In this document: piece after piece, positions 25,532 to 31,687 of the stretch
Position numbering within the stretch: position 1 is the stretch's first letter
How the letters are laid out: each line of letters starts with the position of its first letter
Source: a virus
IMG/VR virus record: IMGVR_UViG_3300035704_000015
Location: 1 to 36,157 of that record
DNA: 36,157 nt
Reading direction: 5' to 3' (one strand)
Translations under genes and position numbers: made by a program
The notes under the pieces: generated by a model
What the model saw: the letters and a program-made list of their open reading frames with translations, nothing else
The model's database searches: none
What the model was told of the DNA's origin: nothing

Positions 25532-25922
25532 GGTCTAGCTCCAACAAGTCTAGATGATATTTCTTAAGTTTATCTTTTTCATTTACACCTTTTGTTGGAT
25601 CATCTTTATCAATCAATAAATCTTTAAACACTGACAATCCATATTTCGTATTCAACGCCTTTATCTCACTTCTATGTTTCAACGCTAACTTATTAATGAG
25701 TTCTTTAGTTTCTAAAAATAGATCTACATAATTAATAAATGGATCTGTATGTAACTTTTCTGGATTATGTACTATAGTATTTATTGGTTCTATATTCTGT
25801 TTGGTTGGTGTTTCAACTGGTAGTGGTTTATCTTTAATAACAGCTTCTGTTTGTTTCCTTAATAGTTCTGTAAGTACTTTAACAGCTTCTGTATTAGCAC
25901 GGATGGCGTCTTCTAGGCTCAT
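25524..25922 (-). CDS. Hypothetical protein upstream of the nuclease
   Basis: The gene encodes 132 residues. It starts MSLEDAIRANTEAVKVLTELLRK, an amphipathic helix pattern shared by many phage proteins encoded before recombination nucleases. Then come a Pro/Thr linker and a helical, Lys-rich second half (LNTKYGLSVFKDLLIDKDDP). It overlaps the nuclease gene by eight bases. An accessory role to the nuclease is inferred from coupling only. Confidence 0.65.
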   Translation of the reverse strand: MSLEDAIRANTEAVKVLTELLRKQTEAVIKDKPLPVETPTKQNIEPINTIVHNPEKLHTDPFINYVDLFLETKELINKLALKHRSEIKALNTKYGLSVFKDLLIDKDDPTKGVNEKDKLKKYHLDLLELDHV

Positions 25923-25959
25923 GTTAGTTTCCTTTATAAAAAGTGTTTAATTGATGATT

Positions 25960-26046
25960 TTAAAGTTCTCCAGTAAAAAACCACCACAATATAGAGCCCA
26001 TGCATAATACAACGCCTAACGTACAAACTGAGGATACTGCATCCAT
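25960..26046 (-). CDS. Very small single-TM protein (28 aa)
   Basis: The gene encodes 28 residues, MDAVSSVCTLGVVLCMG followed by SILWWFFTGEL, almost entirely one membrane span. It has a strong, well-spaced site CCAGGAGACAGAA-ATG, which is the main reason to call it. It fills an otherwise empty gap of the early operon. It has a size typical of small membrane effectors, but nothing more can be said. Confidence 0.6.
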   Translation of the reverse strand: MDAVSSVCTLGVVLCMGSILWWFFTGEL

Positions 26047-26088
26047 TTCTGTCTCCTGGTTATAACAACGGTTAATAAAAACAACTCT

Positions 26089-26280
26089 TTAAATCCAATT
26101 CCGCATTTCAAAATTCTTAACTTCAGAACTACTTGGTACAACTTCTCCAATACATTCGATATCTAGCTTTTTATCTATTGCCTTTGCTTTAACACTCTCA
26201 CACATAACTTCATTTGGGTACTTCGATAATGTTATTGCTGATTGGTTAAAGAAAAAGACAAGAACCCATATCGTTACCAT
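26089..26280 (-). CDS. Small protein with N-terminal membrane/signal segment
   Basis: The gene encodes 63 residues. The first 15 (VTIWVLVFFFNQSA) form a short hydrophobic segment and the rest is polar with two cysteines (VMCESVK, DIECIGE). It is preceded by ATGGAGCAGCT-ATG. It could be an exported or inner-membrane-anchored protein with one disulfide. No family is recognised. Confidence 0.6.
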   Translation of the reverse strand: MVTIWVLVFFFNQSAITLSKYPNEVMCESVKAKAIDKKLDIECIGEVVPSSSEVKNFEMRNWI

Positions 26281-26292
26281 AGCTGCTCCATG

Positions 26293-26448
26293 TTAGTAAT
26301 ACCGCGCTTCTGTTTTAACCTGCCACATATCATGTCTCTTCATTTTCAACTTGCTCTGGAAACCTTGTTCACTTAGTTGAGCGATATATTTTTCGGCATC
26401 TACCCTAGAAGGGAAATACTTATATTTGTATTCAGTAATCACTAACAT
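26293..26448 (-). CDS. Small hypothetical protein
   Basis: The gene encodes 51 residues from the ATG at 26448, which has AGGGAGAGCCCC upstream. The longer frame to 26496 overlaps the preceding gene and lacks a site. The sequence is alpha/beta (YKYKYFPSRVDAEKYIAQL, then a strand DMWQVKTEARYY), resembling a small ferredoxin-like or SPOR-like fold. Function unknown. Confidence 0.6.
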   Translation of the reverse strand: MLVITEYKYKYFPSRVDAEKYIAQLSEQGFQSKLKMKRHDMWQVKTEARYY

Positions 26449-26458
26449 GGGGCTCTCC

Positions 26459-26680
26459 CTAGTTATAATCAGCAAACATATTCTTAGCATCCTCAATACT
26501 CACCATCGCCTCATCTATTCCTAACCGGTGGCCCTCTAAAAATGCGCATCTAGCTATTTCATCTAATAAGGCAGGTAACCATAATGAATAGCCTTCTTCT
26601 GGATTTACTGCGGCCAGTAATGCCTTTAAATTATCTACATCAGAAGGCGCAATCAAATCTCTATACGATATAAGTGCCAT
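26459..26680 (-). CDS. Hypothetical acidic protein
   Basis: The gene encodes 73 residues, helical and acidic, including LWLPALLDEIARCAFLEGHRLGIDEA. The ribosome site is CCGGAGAGAAAAA-ATG. No family and no membrane segment are recognised. It is part of the small-gene cluster controlled from the promoter at 26937. Confidence 0.6.
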   Translation of the reverse strand: MALISYRDLIAPSDVDNLKALLAAVNPEEGYSLWLPALLDEIARCAFLEGHRLGIDEAMVSIEDAKNMFADYN

Positions 26681-26697
26681 TTTTTCTCTCCGGTTAA

Positions 26698-26892
26698 TTA
26701 ATGCAATAAAAGGTTCTTTAATTCCACAAAAGTAAATAATCCAGGCATACTAGATATGGAATAAGTTGGCGCGCTATTAAATGTAATATCGCTTTCACTT
26801 ATGTTTCTTCCAGTGGTCCAAGCGATTTGTTTCAAGTCGATGATCGAAACAACATCTAATTCTTTCTTATTTACTTTTCCGTGGCTTCTCAT
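26698..26892 (-). CDS. Hypothetical protein, first gene after operator B
   Basis: The gene encodes 64 residues with a basic N-terminus (MRSHGKVNKKEL) and a mixed alpha/beta remainder (VVSIIDLKQIAW). The start follows CGAGAATATC-ATG. It is the first gene downstream of the operator-bearing promoter at 26937-26964. Function unknown. Confidence 0.6.
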   Translation of the reverse strand: MRSHGKVNKKELDVVSIIDLKQIAWTTGRNISESDITFNSAPTYSISSMPGLFTFVELKNLLLH

Positions 26893-26926
26893 GATATTCT
26901 CGAATTTTTAATCTAATAAATTATTC

Positions 26927-27118
26927 TTATACCTTTATATTACTACCTTTTAGTAGTAAGTCAATCCGGTTTTTAACTTTATTTTTAACTATCTCTTTGT
27001 TGTAACTTTCACTAATACACTTCCTAATGCTCTCTTCGTACACGATAAATACTCTTTCGTCTGATTCGCCATTTTCAATCTCTGTATCTGGGTTAAAGAA
27101 ATAGTTTTTGATTTTCAT
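26927..27118 (-). CDS. Hypothetical protein whose 3' end contains an operator
   Basis: The gene encodes 63 residues, polar and helical, with a Lys-rich C-terminal part (KEIVKNKVKNRIDLLL). The site TAGGAGAACCAAA-ATG supports the start. Its last codons, encoding DLLLKGSN, are written in exactly the DNA palindrome used as operator B, so coding and control overlap. No family is recognised. Confidence 0.65.
   Translation of the reverse strand: MKIKNYFFNPDTEIENGESDERVFIVYEESIRKCISESYNKEIVKNKVKNRIDLLLKGSNIKV
26937..26964 (-). promoter_or_regulatory. Leftward promoter with operator B in the spacer
   Basis: Read leftward, -35 TTGACT (26959-26964) and -10 TAATAT (26937-26942) are 16 bases apart. The perfect palindrome TTACTACCTTTTAGTAGTAA (26940-26959) fills the spacer. 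Binding of a repressor dimer would directly exclude RNA polymerase. It lies in the end of one gene and serves the next cluster. Confidence 0.78.
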
Positions 27119-27144
27119 TTTGGTTCTCCTATAAAGTTTATGTA

Positions 27145-27858
27145 CTAAAACTTTGCGTTTTTTAATTGGACTTCTGTTACATCTGCGTTAGTTAAATTAG
27201 CTTTTTTCAAATTAGCCCCTTCTAAGTTAGCTCCTCTTAAATCAGCGCCTGTTAAATCAGCTTCTGTTAGATCCGCATTGACTAATAGGGAATATCGTAA
27301 ATTTGAATTAATTAAAGTGGCTCCTTTCAAATTAGCGTCTACTAAATTAGCTTCTATTAGATCTGCATCGATTATTAGGGAATATCGTATATTTGTATTA
27401 ACCAAAATGGCGCCTCTTAATTTAGCGTCTACTAATCTAACTCCTTCTAAGTTAGCCCCTGTTAATTTAGCGCCTTCTAAATTAGCTTCTGTTAGATCCG
27501 CATTGATTAGTAGGGAATGTTGTAGATTTGCATTAATTAAAACGGCTCCTCTTAATTTAGCGTCTATTAAATTAGCTTCTTCAAGGTGAGCCCCTGTTAA
27601 AATGGCTCCTTCTAGATTCGCATTGGCTAATATGGAGTACAGTAGATTTGCATTACTTAAATTAACTCCTCTCAAACTAGCGCCTACTAATCTAGCCCCC
27701 TCTAATTTGGCTCCATTTAAATCGGCGCCTTCCAAGTTAATTCTTTCTAAATTAATATTTTCTTTAACCGCTTTTTCTACCGTTTTAATTAATGAGTTAT
27801 TTTCTTCCTCATTAGTAAAAACAACCTTCTCATCTATATCTTTAAGTACTATCTTCAT
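27145..27858 (-). CDS. Pentapeptide-repeat protein
   Basis: The gene encodes 237 residues. Residues 40-234 are 39 uninterrupted A(D/N)LxG-type pentapeptides (for example [15 protein letters not shown]), giving a right-handed quadrilateral beta-helix of almost ten turns. A 39-residue non-repeat N-terminus precedes it. Aromatic/His-Ser variants (LLYSI, LQHSL, IRYSL, LRYSL) recur at intervals of 8, 9 and 6 units, evidence of internal duplication. Such helices can mimic B-DNA, as Qnr and MfpA do with gyrase, but most have unknown roles. It is the first gene behind the operator A promoter and has CGGAGATAAAT-ATG. Confidence 0.92.
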   Translation of the reverse strand: MKIVLKDIDEKVVFTNEEENNSLIKTVEKAVKENINLERINLEGADLNGAKLEGARLVGASLRGVNLSNANLLYSILANANLEGAILTGAHLEEANLIDAKLRGAVLINANLQHSLLINADLTEANLEGAKLTGANLEGVRLVDAKLRGAILVNTNIRYSLIIDADLIEANLVDANLKGATLINSNLRYSLLVNADLTEADLTGADLRGANLEGANLKKANLTNADVTEVQLKNAKF

Positions 27859-27882
27859 ATTTATCTCCGTTTGTGAGATTGC

Positions 27883-27912
27883 ATAGTACTACCTTTTAGT
27901 AGTAATAGTAAA
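27883..27912 (-). promoter_or_regulatory. Leftward promoter with operator A
   Basis: Read leftward, -35 TTTACT (27907-27912) and -10 TACTAT (27883-27888) are 18 bases apart. The operator GTACTACCTTTTAGTAGTAA occupies 27886-27905, in the same geometry as at 26937. It drives the pentapeptide-repeat gene that starts at 27858. Confidence 0.72.
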
Positions 27913-27921
27913 CAAATTTTT

Positions 27922-28284
27922 TTACCAACTACTTATTCTTTTCTGCTTTAGCTGTGGTTTTATTTCATCATTAATTCCTATTCTGTTATCTTCTTTTTTC
28001 GTATTTATGGTATAGGAATCGCACCCTTCATATTCCGAACACAGCGGAGTTACATAGTCATCCATCCATTCTGCTAGTATGGCCAGGTGACCTTCACCCC
28101 CATCTACAAGATAGAGTGGACTTATCTTTAAATCAGATCTTCCCGTATTTCTATATTGCGTTTCTAAATTTTCGATTAAATCGTCCCATAAAGAACTAAT
28201 ACCGAGTAAAGTTGATGCTCCTTTATGGTTCGCTATTAGGAATTCTCTTATGCCAGTTAATCCTTTTTGATTTATCTCACTCAT
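27922..28284 (-). CDS. Hypothetical protein in the repressor position
   Basis: The gene encodes 120 residues from the ATG at 28284 (AAGAGAAATATC upstream). A longer frame to 28347 lacks a site. It is divergent from the YdaS-like regulator, where lambdoid phages keep the repressor, but no helix-turn-helix or LexA-like protease part is visible. The central WDDLIENLETQYRN and LAILAEWMDDYV segments are acidic helices, and the C-terminus is basic (KPQLKQKR). Function unknown; an unusual regulator cannot be excluded. Confidence 0.6.
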   Translation of the reverse strand: MSEINQKGLTGIREFLIANHKGASTLLGISSLWDDLIENLETQYRNTGRSDLKISPLYLVDGGEGHLAILAEWMDDYVTPLCSEYEGCDSYTINTKKEDNRIGINDEIKPQLKQKRISSW

Positions 28285-28390
28285 GATATTTCTCTTACAG
28301 AGCGTTAATCGTGTTTGCACTTTATCAATAAAAAAAGGGGTTAGCAAAATATATTTTTTTATGCATTTCCAAAGCTTATAGTTTTTATTA

Positions 28391-28421
28391 ATTTTAAATT
28401 ACTACCAAATAGGTGTAATAT
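28391..28421. promoter_or_regulatory. Divergent promoter region with operator D
   Basis: The operator TTACTACCAAATAGGTGTAA lies at 28399-28418. Rightward, a -10 TAATAT (28416-28421) and weak -35 TTTAAA (28393-28398) are 17 bases apart and lead to the YdaS-like gene. Leftward, -35 TTACAC (28413-28418) and -10 TAAAAT (28391-28396) are 16 bases apart and lead to the gene at 28284. One bound dimer would control both directions. Confidence 0.6.
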
Positions 28422-28461
28422 CCACTATATGCTTATCTTTTCAAAATAAAAGGAGACTCGT

Positions 28462-28695
28462 ATGACATTGAAGCCCCTGGAAAAATCAGGAATAGATAAA
28501 GTAATTGATATCGTAGGTAGCCAGTCTGCGTTAGCAAGAGAACTTGGGGTTTTGCCACAAGCTGTTCAACGCTGGGTAAAAAGAGGCTTTGTCCCTATTA
28601 ATAGAGCAGCGCTCATTTCTAAGCTTTATAAAGTCCCAGTAAATTCTTTAATAAACCCGCGGTACATTCAAGCTATATCTAATGGAAAAAAGTGA
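28462..28695 (+). CDS. YdaS/Cro-like transcriptional regulator
   Basis: The gene encodes 77 residues. The helix-turn-helix is at about 20-47 (SQSALARELGVLPQAVQRWVKRG), with the typical YdaS tail FVPINRAALISKLYKVPV. The site is AAAAGGAGACTCGT-ATG. It is the only clear DNA-binding regulator near the operators and the likeliest binder of the TTACTACC-type palindromes, by autoregulation of its own promoter. This is inferred. It is followed by the primase-helicase after 31 bases. Confidence 0.85.
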   Translation: MTLKPLEKSGIDKVIDIVGSQSALARELGVLPQAVQRWVKRGFVPINRAALISKLYKVPVNSLINPRYIQAISNGKK

Positions 28696-28726
28696 TAATT
28701 TGACATCCTTATAAATCGGACTTAAA

Positions 28727-30703
28727 ATGAAAACGATCCACTCTCTTGAGATGATTAAGGCCCCTTCTTTTTTAAAATATCTTCCCATATGGTTAGTATG
28801 GAAATATTCCCCTTCTGAGACTTCCAAAAAATTATTAAAAATACCGTTCTATATTAATGGCGCTCCAAGGAAACATGATCATGGGAGTGAAAAAGATATT
28901 CAATTATTGACTGATTTTGAGAGTGCAAAATTATTTGCTATCTCTCATGGATTTAGCGGAATAGGAATAGCTCTTCTTCGGTGCTACAACTTCGCTGCAT
29001 TAGATTTTGATAATTGTATTTCAGAAGACGGCCAAATAAATCCAGAAGTAGAAGAATGCATATTAGGAACGTATAGTGAAATAAGTCCCTCCGGGAAAGG
29101 AATCAGAGCTTTTGTAACAGGCGATTTAGGTAACAGTAAAAGTCATGCCAATGAACAGCGATTTGGAATAGAGTTATATAGTTCCACCGGCTACGTCACT
29201 TTCACTGGCCACACAACTGAACTCTGTCAGTTAACTGACTCAGAAAATATCATCACAGCCCCCAACAACGCGTTATCTAAATTAATGGATGCGCGTTTCT
29301 CCTCCGAAAGAAATAGAGATAGTCTCTCCAGTTTAACTTCAACTTCCTTAGGGCTTGATGAAGATCAATTGCTGCATATTCTAACATATCAAAATCCAGA
29401 TGCCGGTTATTCAGAATGGCTATCTACTGGTATGGCGCTCCATCATGAAACTTCCGGCGCTGAAGAAGGTTTTCAACTTTGGGACGACTGGTCTCGTAAA
29501 AGTTCTAAATATAGTGGAGAAGAGTATAACCGTCATAAATGGAACTCGTTCCATGAAGATGATAAACACGGTATTACTATTAGATCCTTAATTAAGCATG
29601 CGAATTCTCAAGGGGCCAGTATTCATTCAGGAGAATTAACCAGAGATGATTTCTCTCCTATTACTCTTGTTGAAAATGATAAACCCATTGAGAAGCATAC
29701 TTCTTTCTTCCATATTCGATCTGCAGAAGAATTTGTACAGATTATTCGTCCAGTTTCTTGGCTCATTAAAGGATTCCTCCCAAAAGCGACATTAGGTATT
29801 CTATATGGTGAATCAGGTTCCGGTAAATCTTTTGCCGCTCTTGATATATGTGCTGCCATTAGTCGCCAGCAAGAATGGAACGGCATAAAACCACAAAAAT
29901 CTAAATTTCGTATCTTATATATAGTTGCTGAAGGTATTAATGGTTTTTCTCAACGTATTACCGCGTATTGCCAACAACATGACATTACGACCAAAGATCT
30001 TCCCATTGATATTATTAGTGACGTTCCTCCTAATTTAATGGATGGTGTCAGCGTTAACCATTTATTGATTGATATACAAGAGCGTGGGTTGTATGACTTA
30101 ATTGTCATGGATACCTTTGCCCAGGTTACTTCCGGTGCTAATGAAAATAGTGGTGAAGATATGGGTAAAGCGCTTGGGTATTGCAAAAAGATTGCGCTCT
30201 CTTCTAATGCCATGGTACTGCTCATTCATCATAGTGGAAAGGATACCTCCAAAGGAGTACGTGGTTGGTCTGGTGTCCATGCAGCTGCTGATGTGGTCAT
30301 AGAAGTCATGAGATATGACGTAGAAAGATGCATTAAGGTAATAAAACAAAAAGATGGTATCGATGGTATGGAATATGGCTTTAGTTTAATCCCTATCTAT
30401 TTAGGTACAGATGAAGATGGAGATGATGTGACCAGTTGTATTGTCGATTATCATCCCGTTGTTAAGTCCGCTAAAAAACCACAATTAAAATCGTTCCAGA
30501 AACTCGTTTTTGACGTCGTTATGGAGTTCACTCCAATGTCTTGGATCTCCATAAATAATGTCATTGATTTAACTATTGAGCGTATTCCTAAAGAAGAAGG
30601 GACGCGAGATATCCGTCGCCAGAATGTTAAAAGAGCAATAAATTCAGGGATTGGCGTGTTTTTAGAAGAAAATGAAAACGGAGAAATCCGTGGTATACAT
30701 TAA
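28727..30703 (+). CDS. Primase-helicase (primase N-terminus, RepA-like AAA ATPase)
   Basis: The gene encodes 658 residues. The N-terminal 185 residues are primase-like (ALDFDNC with D93/D95, then SPSGKGIRAFV 120-130). Residues about 205-300 fit a PriCT-type region (LTYQNPDAGYSEWLSTGMAL, WDDWSRKS). Residues about 345-560 are a RecA/RepA-like helicase with Walker A GESGSGKS (361-368), Walker B LIVMDTFAQV, and LIHHSGKD as the sensor motif. The C-terminus looks winged-helix-like. It would prime and unwind at the phage origin, and a remarkable dyad region follows directly. It is co-transcribed with the YdaS-like gene. Confidence 0.9.
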   Translation: MKTIHSLEMIKAPSFLKYLPIWLVWKYSPSETSKKLLKIPFYINGAPRKHDHGSEKDIQLLTDFESAKLFAISHGFSGIGIALLRCYNFAALDFDNCISEDGQINPEVEECILGTYSEISPSGKGIRAFVTGDLGNSKSHANEQRFGIELYSSTGYVTFTGHTTELCQLTDSENIITAPNNALSKLMDARFSSERNRDSLSSLTSTSLGLDEDQLLHILTYQNPDAGYSEWLSTGMALHHETSGAEEGFQLWDDWSRKSSKYSGEEYNRHKWNSFHEDDKHGITIRSLIKHANSQGASIHSGELTRDDFSPITLVENDKPIEKHTSFFHIRSAEEFVQIIRPVSWLIKGFLPKATLGILYGESGSGKSFAALDICAAISRQQEWNGIKPQKSKFRILYIVAEGINGFSQRITAYCQQHDITTKDLPIDIISDVPPNLMDGVSVNHLLIDIQERGLYDLIVMDTFAQVTSGANENSGEDMGKALGYCKKIALSSNAMVLLIHHSGKDTSKGVRGWSGVHAAADVVIEVMRYDVERCIKVIKQKDGIDGMEYGFSLIPIYLGTDEDGDDVTSCIVDYHPVVKSAKKPQLKSFQKLVFDVVMEFTPMSWISINNVIDLTIERIPKEEGTRDIRRQNVKRAINSGIGVFLEENENGEIRGIH

Positions 30704-30822
30704 TTCTTTGTAAAAACGTCAACATTCAAAAACTCACTTTTCGCACAAAAACGCACTTTTTACATCTTTCGTCAAAAATGCAAAGTTGCACTTTCCAAAA
30801 AATAAAGATAAACAACCATTTT

Positions 30823-30878
30823 AAACGCATCTTTCGCACTTTTTCGCACTTGTGCGTTTTTGTGCGAAAGATGCGTTT
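30823..30878. repeat. Inverted repeat 1 (17-bp arms with inner stem)
   Basis: The arms AAACGCATCTTTCGCAC (30823-30839) and GTGCGAAAGATGCGTTT (30862-30878) are perfect complements. Inside, TTTTT faces TTTTT, then CGCAC pairs with GTGCG around a TT loop. A near copy of its core (30828-30874) lies at 30938-30983. Confidence 0.95.
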
Positions 30879-30890
30879 TGGGGTAAATCC

Positions 30891-30936
30891 TGTACATATA
30901 TACAGTTTTTTACCAAAACCACTGTATATATGTACA
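30891..30936. repeat. Inverted repeat 2 (15-bp arms)
   Basis: TGTACATATATACAG (30891-30905) and CTGTATATATGTACA (30922-30936) are perfect complements with a 16-base loop. Each arm is itself almost palindromic. It lies at the centre of the larger dyad region. Confidence 0.95.
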
Positions 30937-30937
30937 A

Positions 30938-30983
30938 CATCTTTCGCACTTTTTCGCACTTGTGCATTTTTGTGCAAAGATGC
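30938..30983. repeat. Inverted repeat 3 (near copy of repeat 1)
   Basis: The core of repeat 1 is repeated with two changes: G to A at 30966 and loss of one G before the AAAGATG arm. The arms CATCTTTCGCAC (30938-30949) and GTGCAAAGATG (30972-30982) still pair with one bulge, and the inner stem keeps four of five pairs. Confidence 0.92.
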
Positions 30984-31009
30984 AAAAGCACCTCTTTGTG
31001 CAACTTTGA

Positions 31010-31035
31010 GGGTATATATGTATACATATATCCCC
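31010..31035. repeat. Inverted repeat 4 (26-bp palindrome)
   Basis: The centre ATATATGTATACATATAT (31014-31031) is a perfect 18-base palindrome, extended by GGG/CCC on both sides with one mismatch. As an AT-rich palindrome it could melt or extrude easily. Confidence 0.93.
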
Positions 31036-31122
31036 AAAGATGCAAAGTGATTGACGAAAAGTGTAGGTATAAAAAAGATAATATTTATTCTTTAGCAATT
31101 AAAAAATAGAAAGACCTGGAAA

Positions 31123-31293
31123 ATGAAAAAAGATATTAAAATCAAAACATTGTATGAAGTACAAATAACTGATTTTGAAGCTTTCTGGAAAAATGAAAAT
31201 AAACGAAAAAGAAATTGGTATGGAATCTTTATAAAATTTGGATCTTATTTTTTTATTGGGTATTTCGTTTTCTGTATTTTATTTTTTAAATGA
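31123..31293 (+). CDS. Small membrane protein
   Basis: The gene encodes 56 residues. The N-terminal 32 residues are charged (MKKDIKIKTLYEVQ, then NENKRKRNW) and the C-terminal 24 form an aromatic-rich membrane span (FGSYFFIGYFVFCILFF). It is the only good frame in this interval and has TGGAAA before the ATG, a weak site. It would be a tail-anchored inner-membrane protein. Function unknown. Confidence 0.6.
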   Translation: MKKDIKIKTLYEVQITDFEAFWKNENKRKRNWYGIFIKFGSYFFIGYFVFCILFFK

Positions 31294-31535
31294 ATAACTA
31301 CTGGAAACTTACTAAGGTGCCGCGAAAGTGTGTTTTATTTTAGTTTTCGGTTTTGTTTAAAATGATTAGGATTGGATTAGAACGAAATAGAGCTGTCTCA
31401 GAGGCTTTTAAAATGATAAGGGGCTACGCTGATATACCTTTAGTTTTAAAAGCCTTGTAGGTACCTTTAAAGCCTTTTAAACAGTGTTATATTTTTATTA
31501 ATTTACAACGATTTGAATGAATATTTAAAAAGATA
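31294..31535. other. Non-coding interval upstream of the late promoter
   Basis: I see no gene here. It contains a perfect 12-bp inverted repeat, AGGCTTTTAAAA (31402-31413) and TTTTAAAAGCCT (31444-31455), with a 30-base loop. A partial third copy of the arm (CTTTAAAGCC) lies near 31465-31474. No T-run follows, so a terminator is not supported. It may be a regulator-binding or RNA-structure element ahead of the promoter. Confidence 0.5.
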
Positions 31536-31564
31536 TTGACAACCTTTGGAACGAAAGATATGCT
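31536..31564 (+). promoter_or_regulatory. Strong rightward sigma70-type promoter for late genes
   Basis: TTGACA (31536-31541) and TATGCT (31559-31564) are separated by 17 bases. The -35 is perfect. Transcription would begin near 31571, about 117 bases before the first co-chaperonin start. It is the only strong promoter ahead of the long rightward morphogenesis block. Confidence 0.82.
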
Positions 31565-31600
31565 TTAAAAAAACGTAGGCTAGTTACCTACCCCCTGTAT

Positions 31601-31669
31601 TCGTATATGCCCATCGTATCTGTTAATCGCCAATCGTATTCGTACTTGTCAATCGTATTTGTAATCGTT
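31601..31669 (+). repeat. TCGTAT repeats in the late leader
   Basis: TCGTAT occurs at 31601, 31614, 31634 and 31653, the last three as ATCGTAT, with further AATCG copies between and after them. The spacing between ATCGTAT copies is 20 and 19 bases. The repeats lie between the promoter and the first late gene, so they would be in the leader RNA as well as in DNA. They could bind a late regulator or act as an RNA signal. Confidence 0.65.
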
Positions 31670-31687
31670 AAAAAAAAGGAGAAACCA

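Larger units (their letters stand above)
30733..31063. other. Nested inverted-repeat region, candidate replication origin
   Basis: No convincing gene lies between 30704 and 31122. The region holds four self-complementary elements, listed separately. Around them sit paired flanks: CACTTTTCG (30735-30743) with CGAAAAGTG (31055-31063), TTTCGTCAA (30767-30775) with TTGACGAAA (31051-31059), and CAAAGTTGCAC (30781-30791) with GTGCAACTTTG (30998-31008). All pairs centre near 30895-30914, so the whole is a loose palindrome of about 330 bp. CGCAC/GTGCG motifs recur like iterons. Its AT-richness and its place right after the primase-helicase suggest an origin. Confidence 0.6.

Noticed and set aside
27278-27886. 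Two open frames on the plus strand opposite the pentapeptide gene
   Set aside because: Their open length comes from the repeated codons of the pentapeptide gene. Their low-complexity repeats mirror that gene and they lack ribosome sites.
18156-30703. Integrase, excisionase or CI repressor
   Set aside because: None of the proteins shows tyrosine or serine recombinase motifs or a CI/LexA-type architecture. The AP2-like protein has no catalytic domain, so lysogeny is not claimed.
30726-31109. Overlapping open frames on both strands in the inverted-repeat region
   Set aside because: The frames exist in several phases on both strands, have repeat-derived Cys/Lys/Arg-rich sequences and no ribosome sites. 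The palindromic structure explains them.
31601-31669. Possible small CRISPR array
   Set aside because: The repeat unit is only 6-7 bases with uneven 13-20 base spacing and no cas genes, so these are leader repeats rather than an array.
31607-31687. Longer N-terminus for the first GroES-like protein
   Set aside because: That extension lies in the TCGTAT leader, has no GroES similarity and no ribosome site. GTG at 31688 has AAAGGAG and starts at the family's normal N-terminus.
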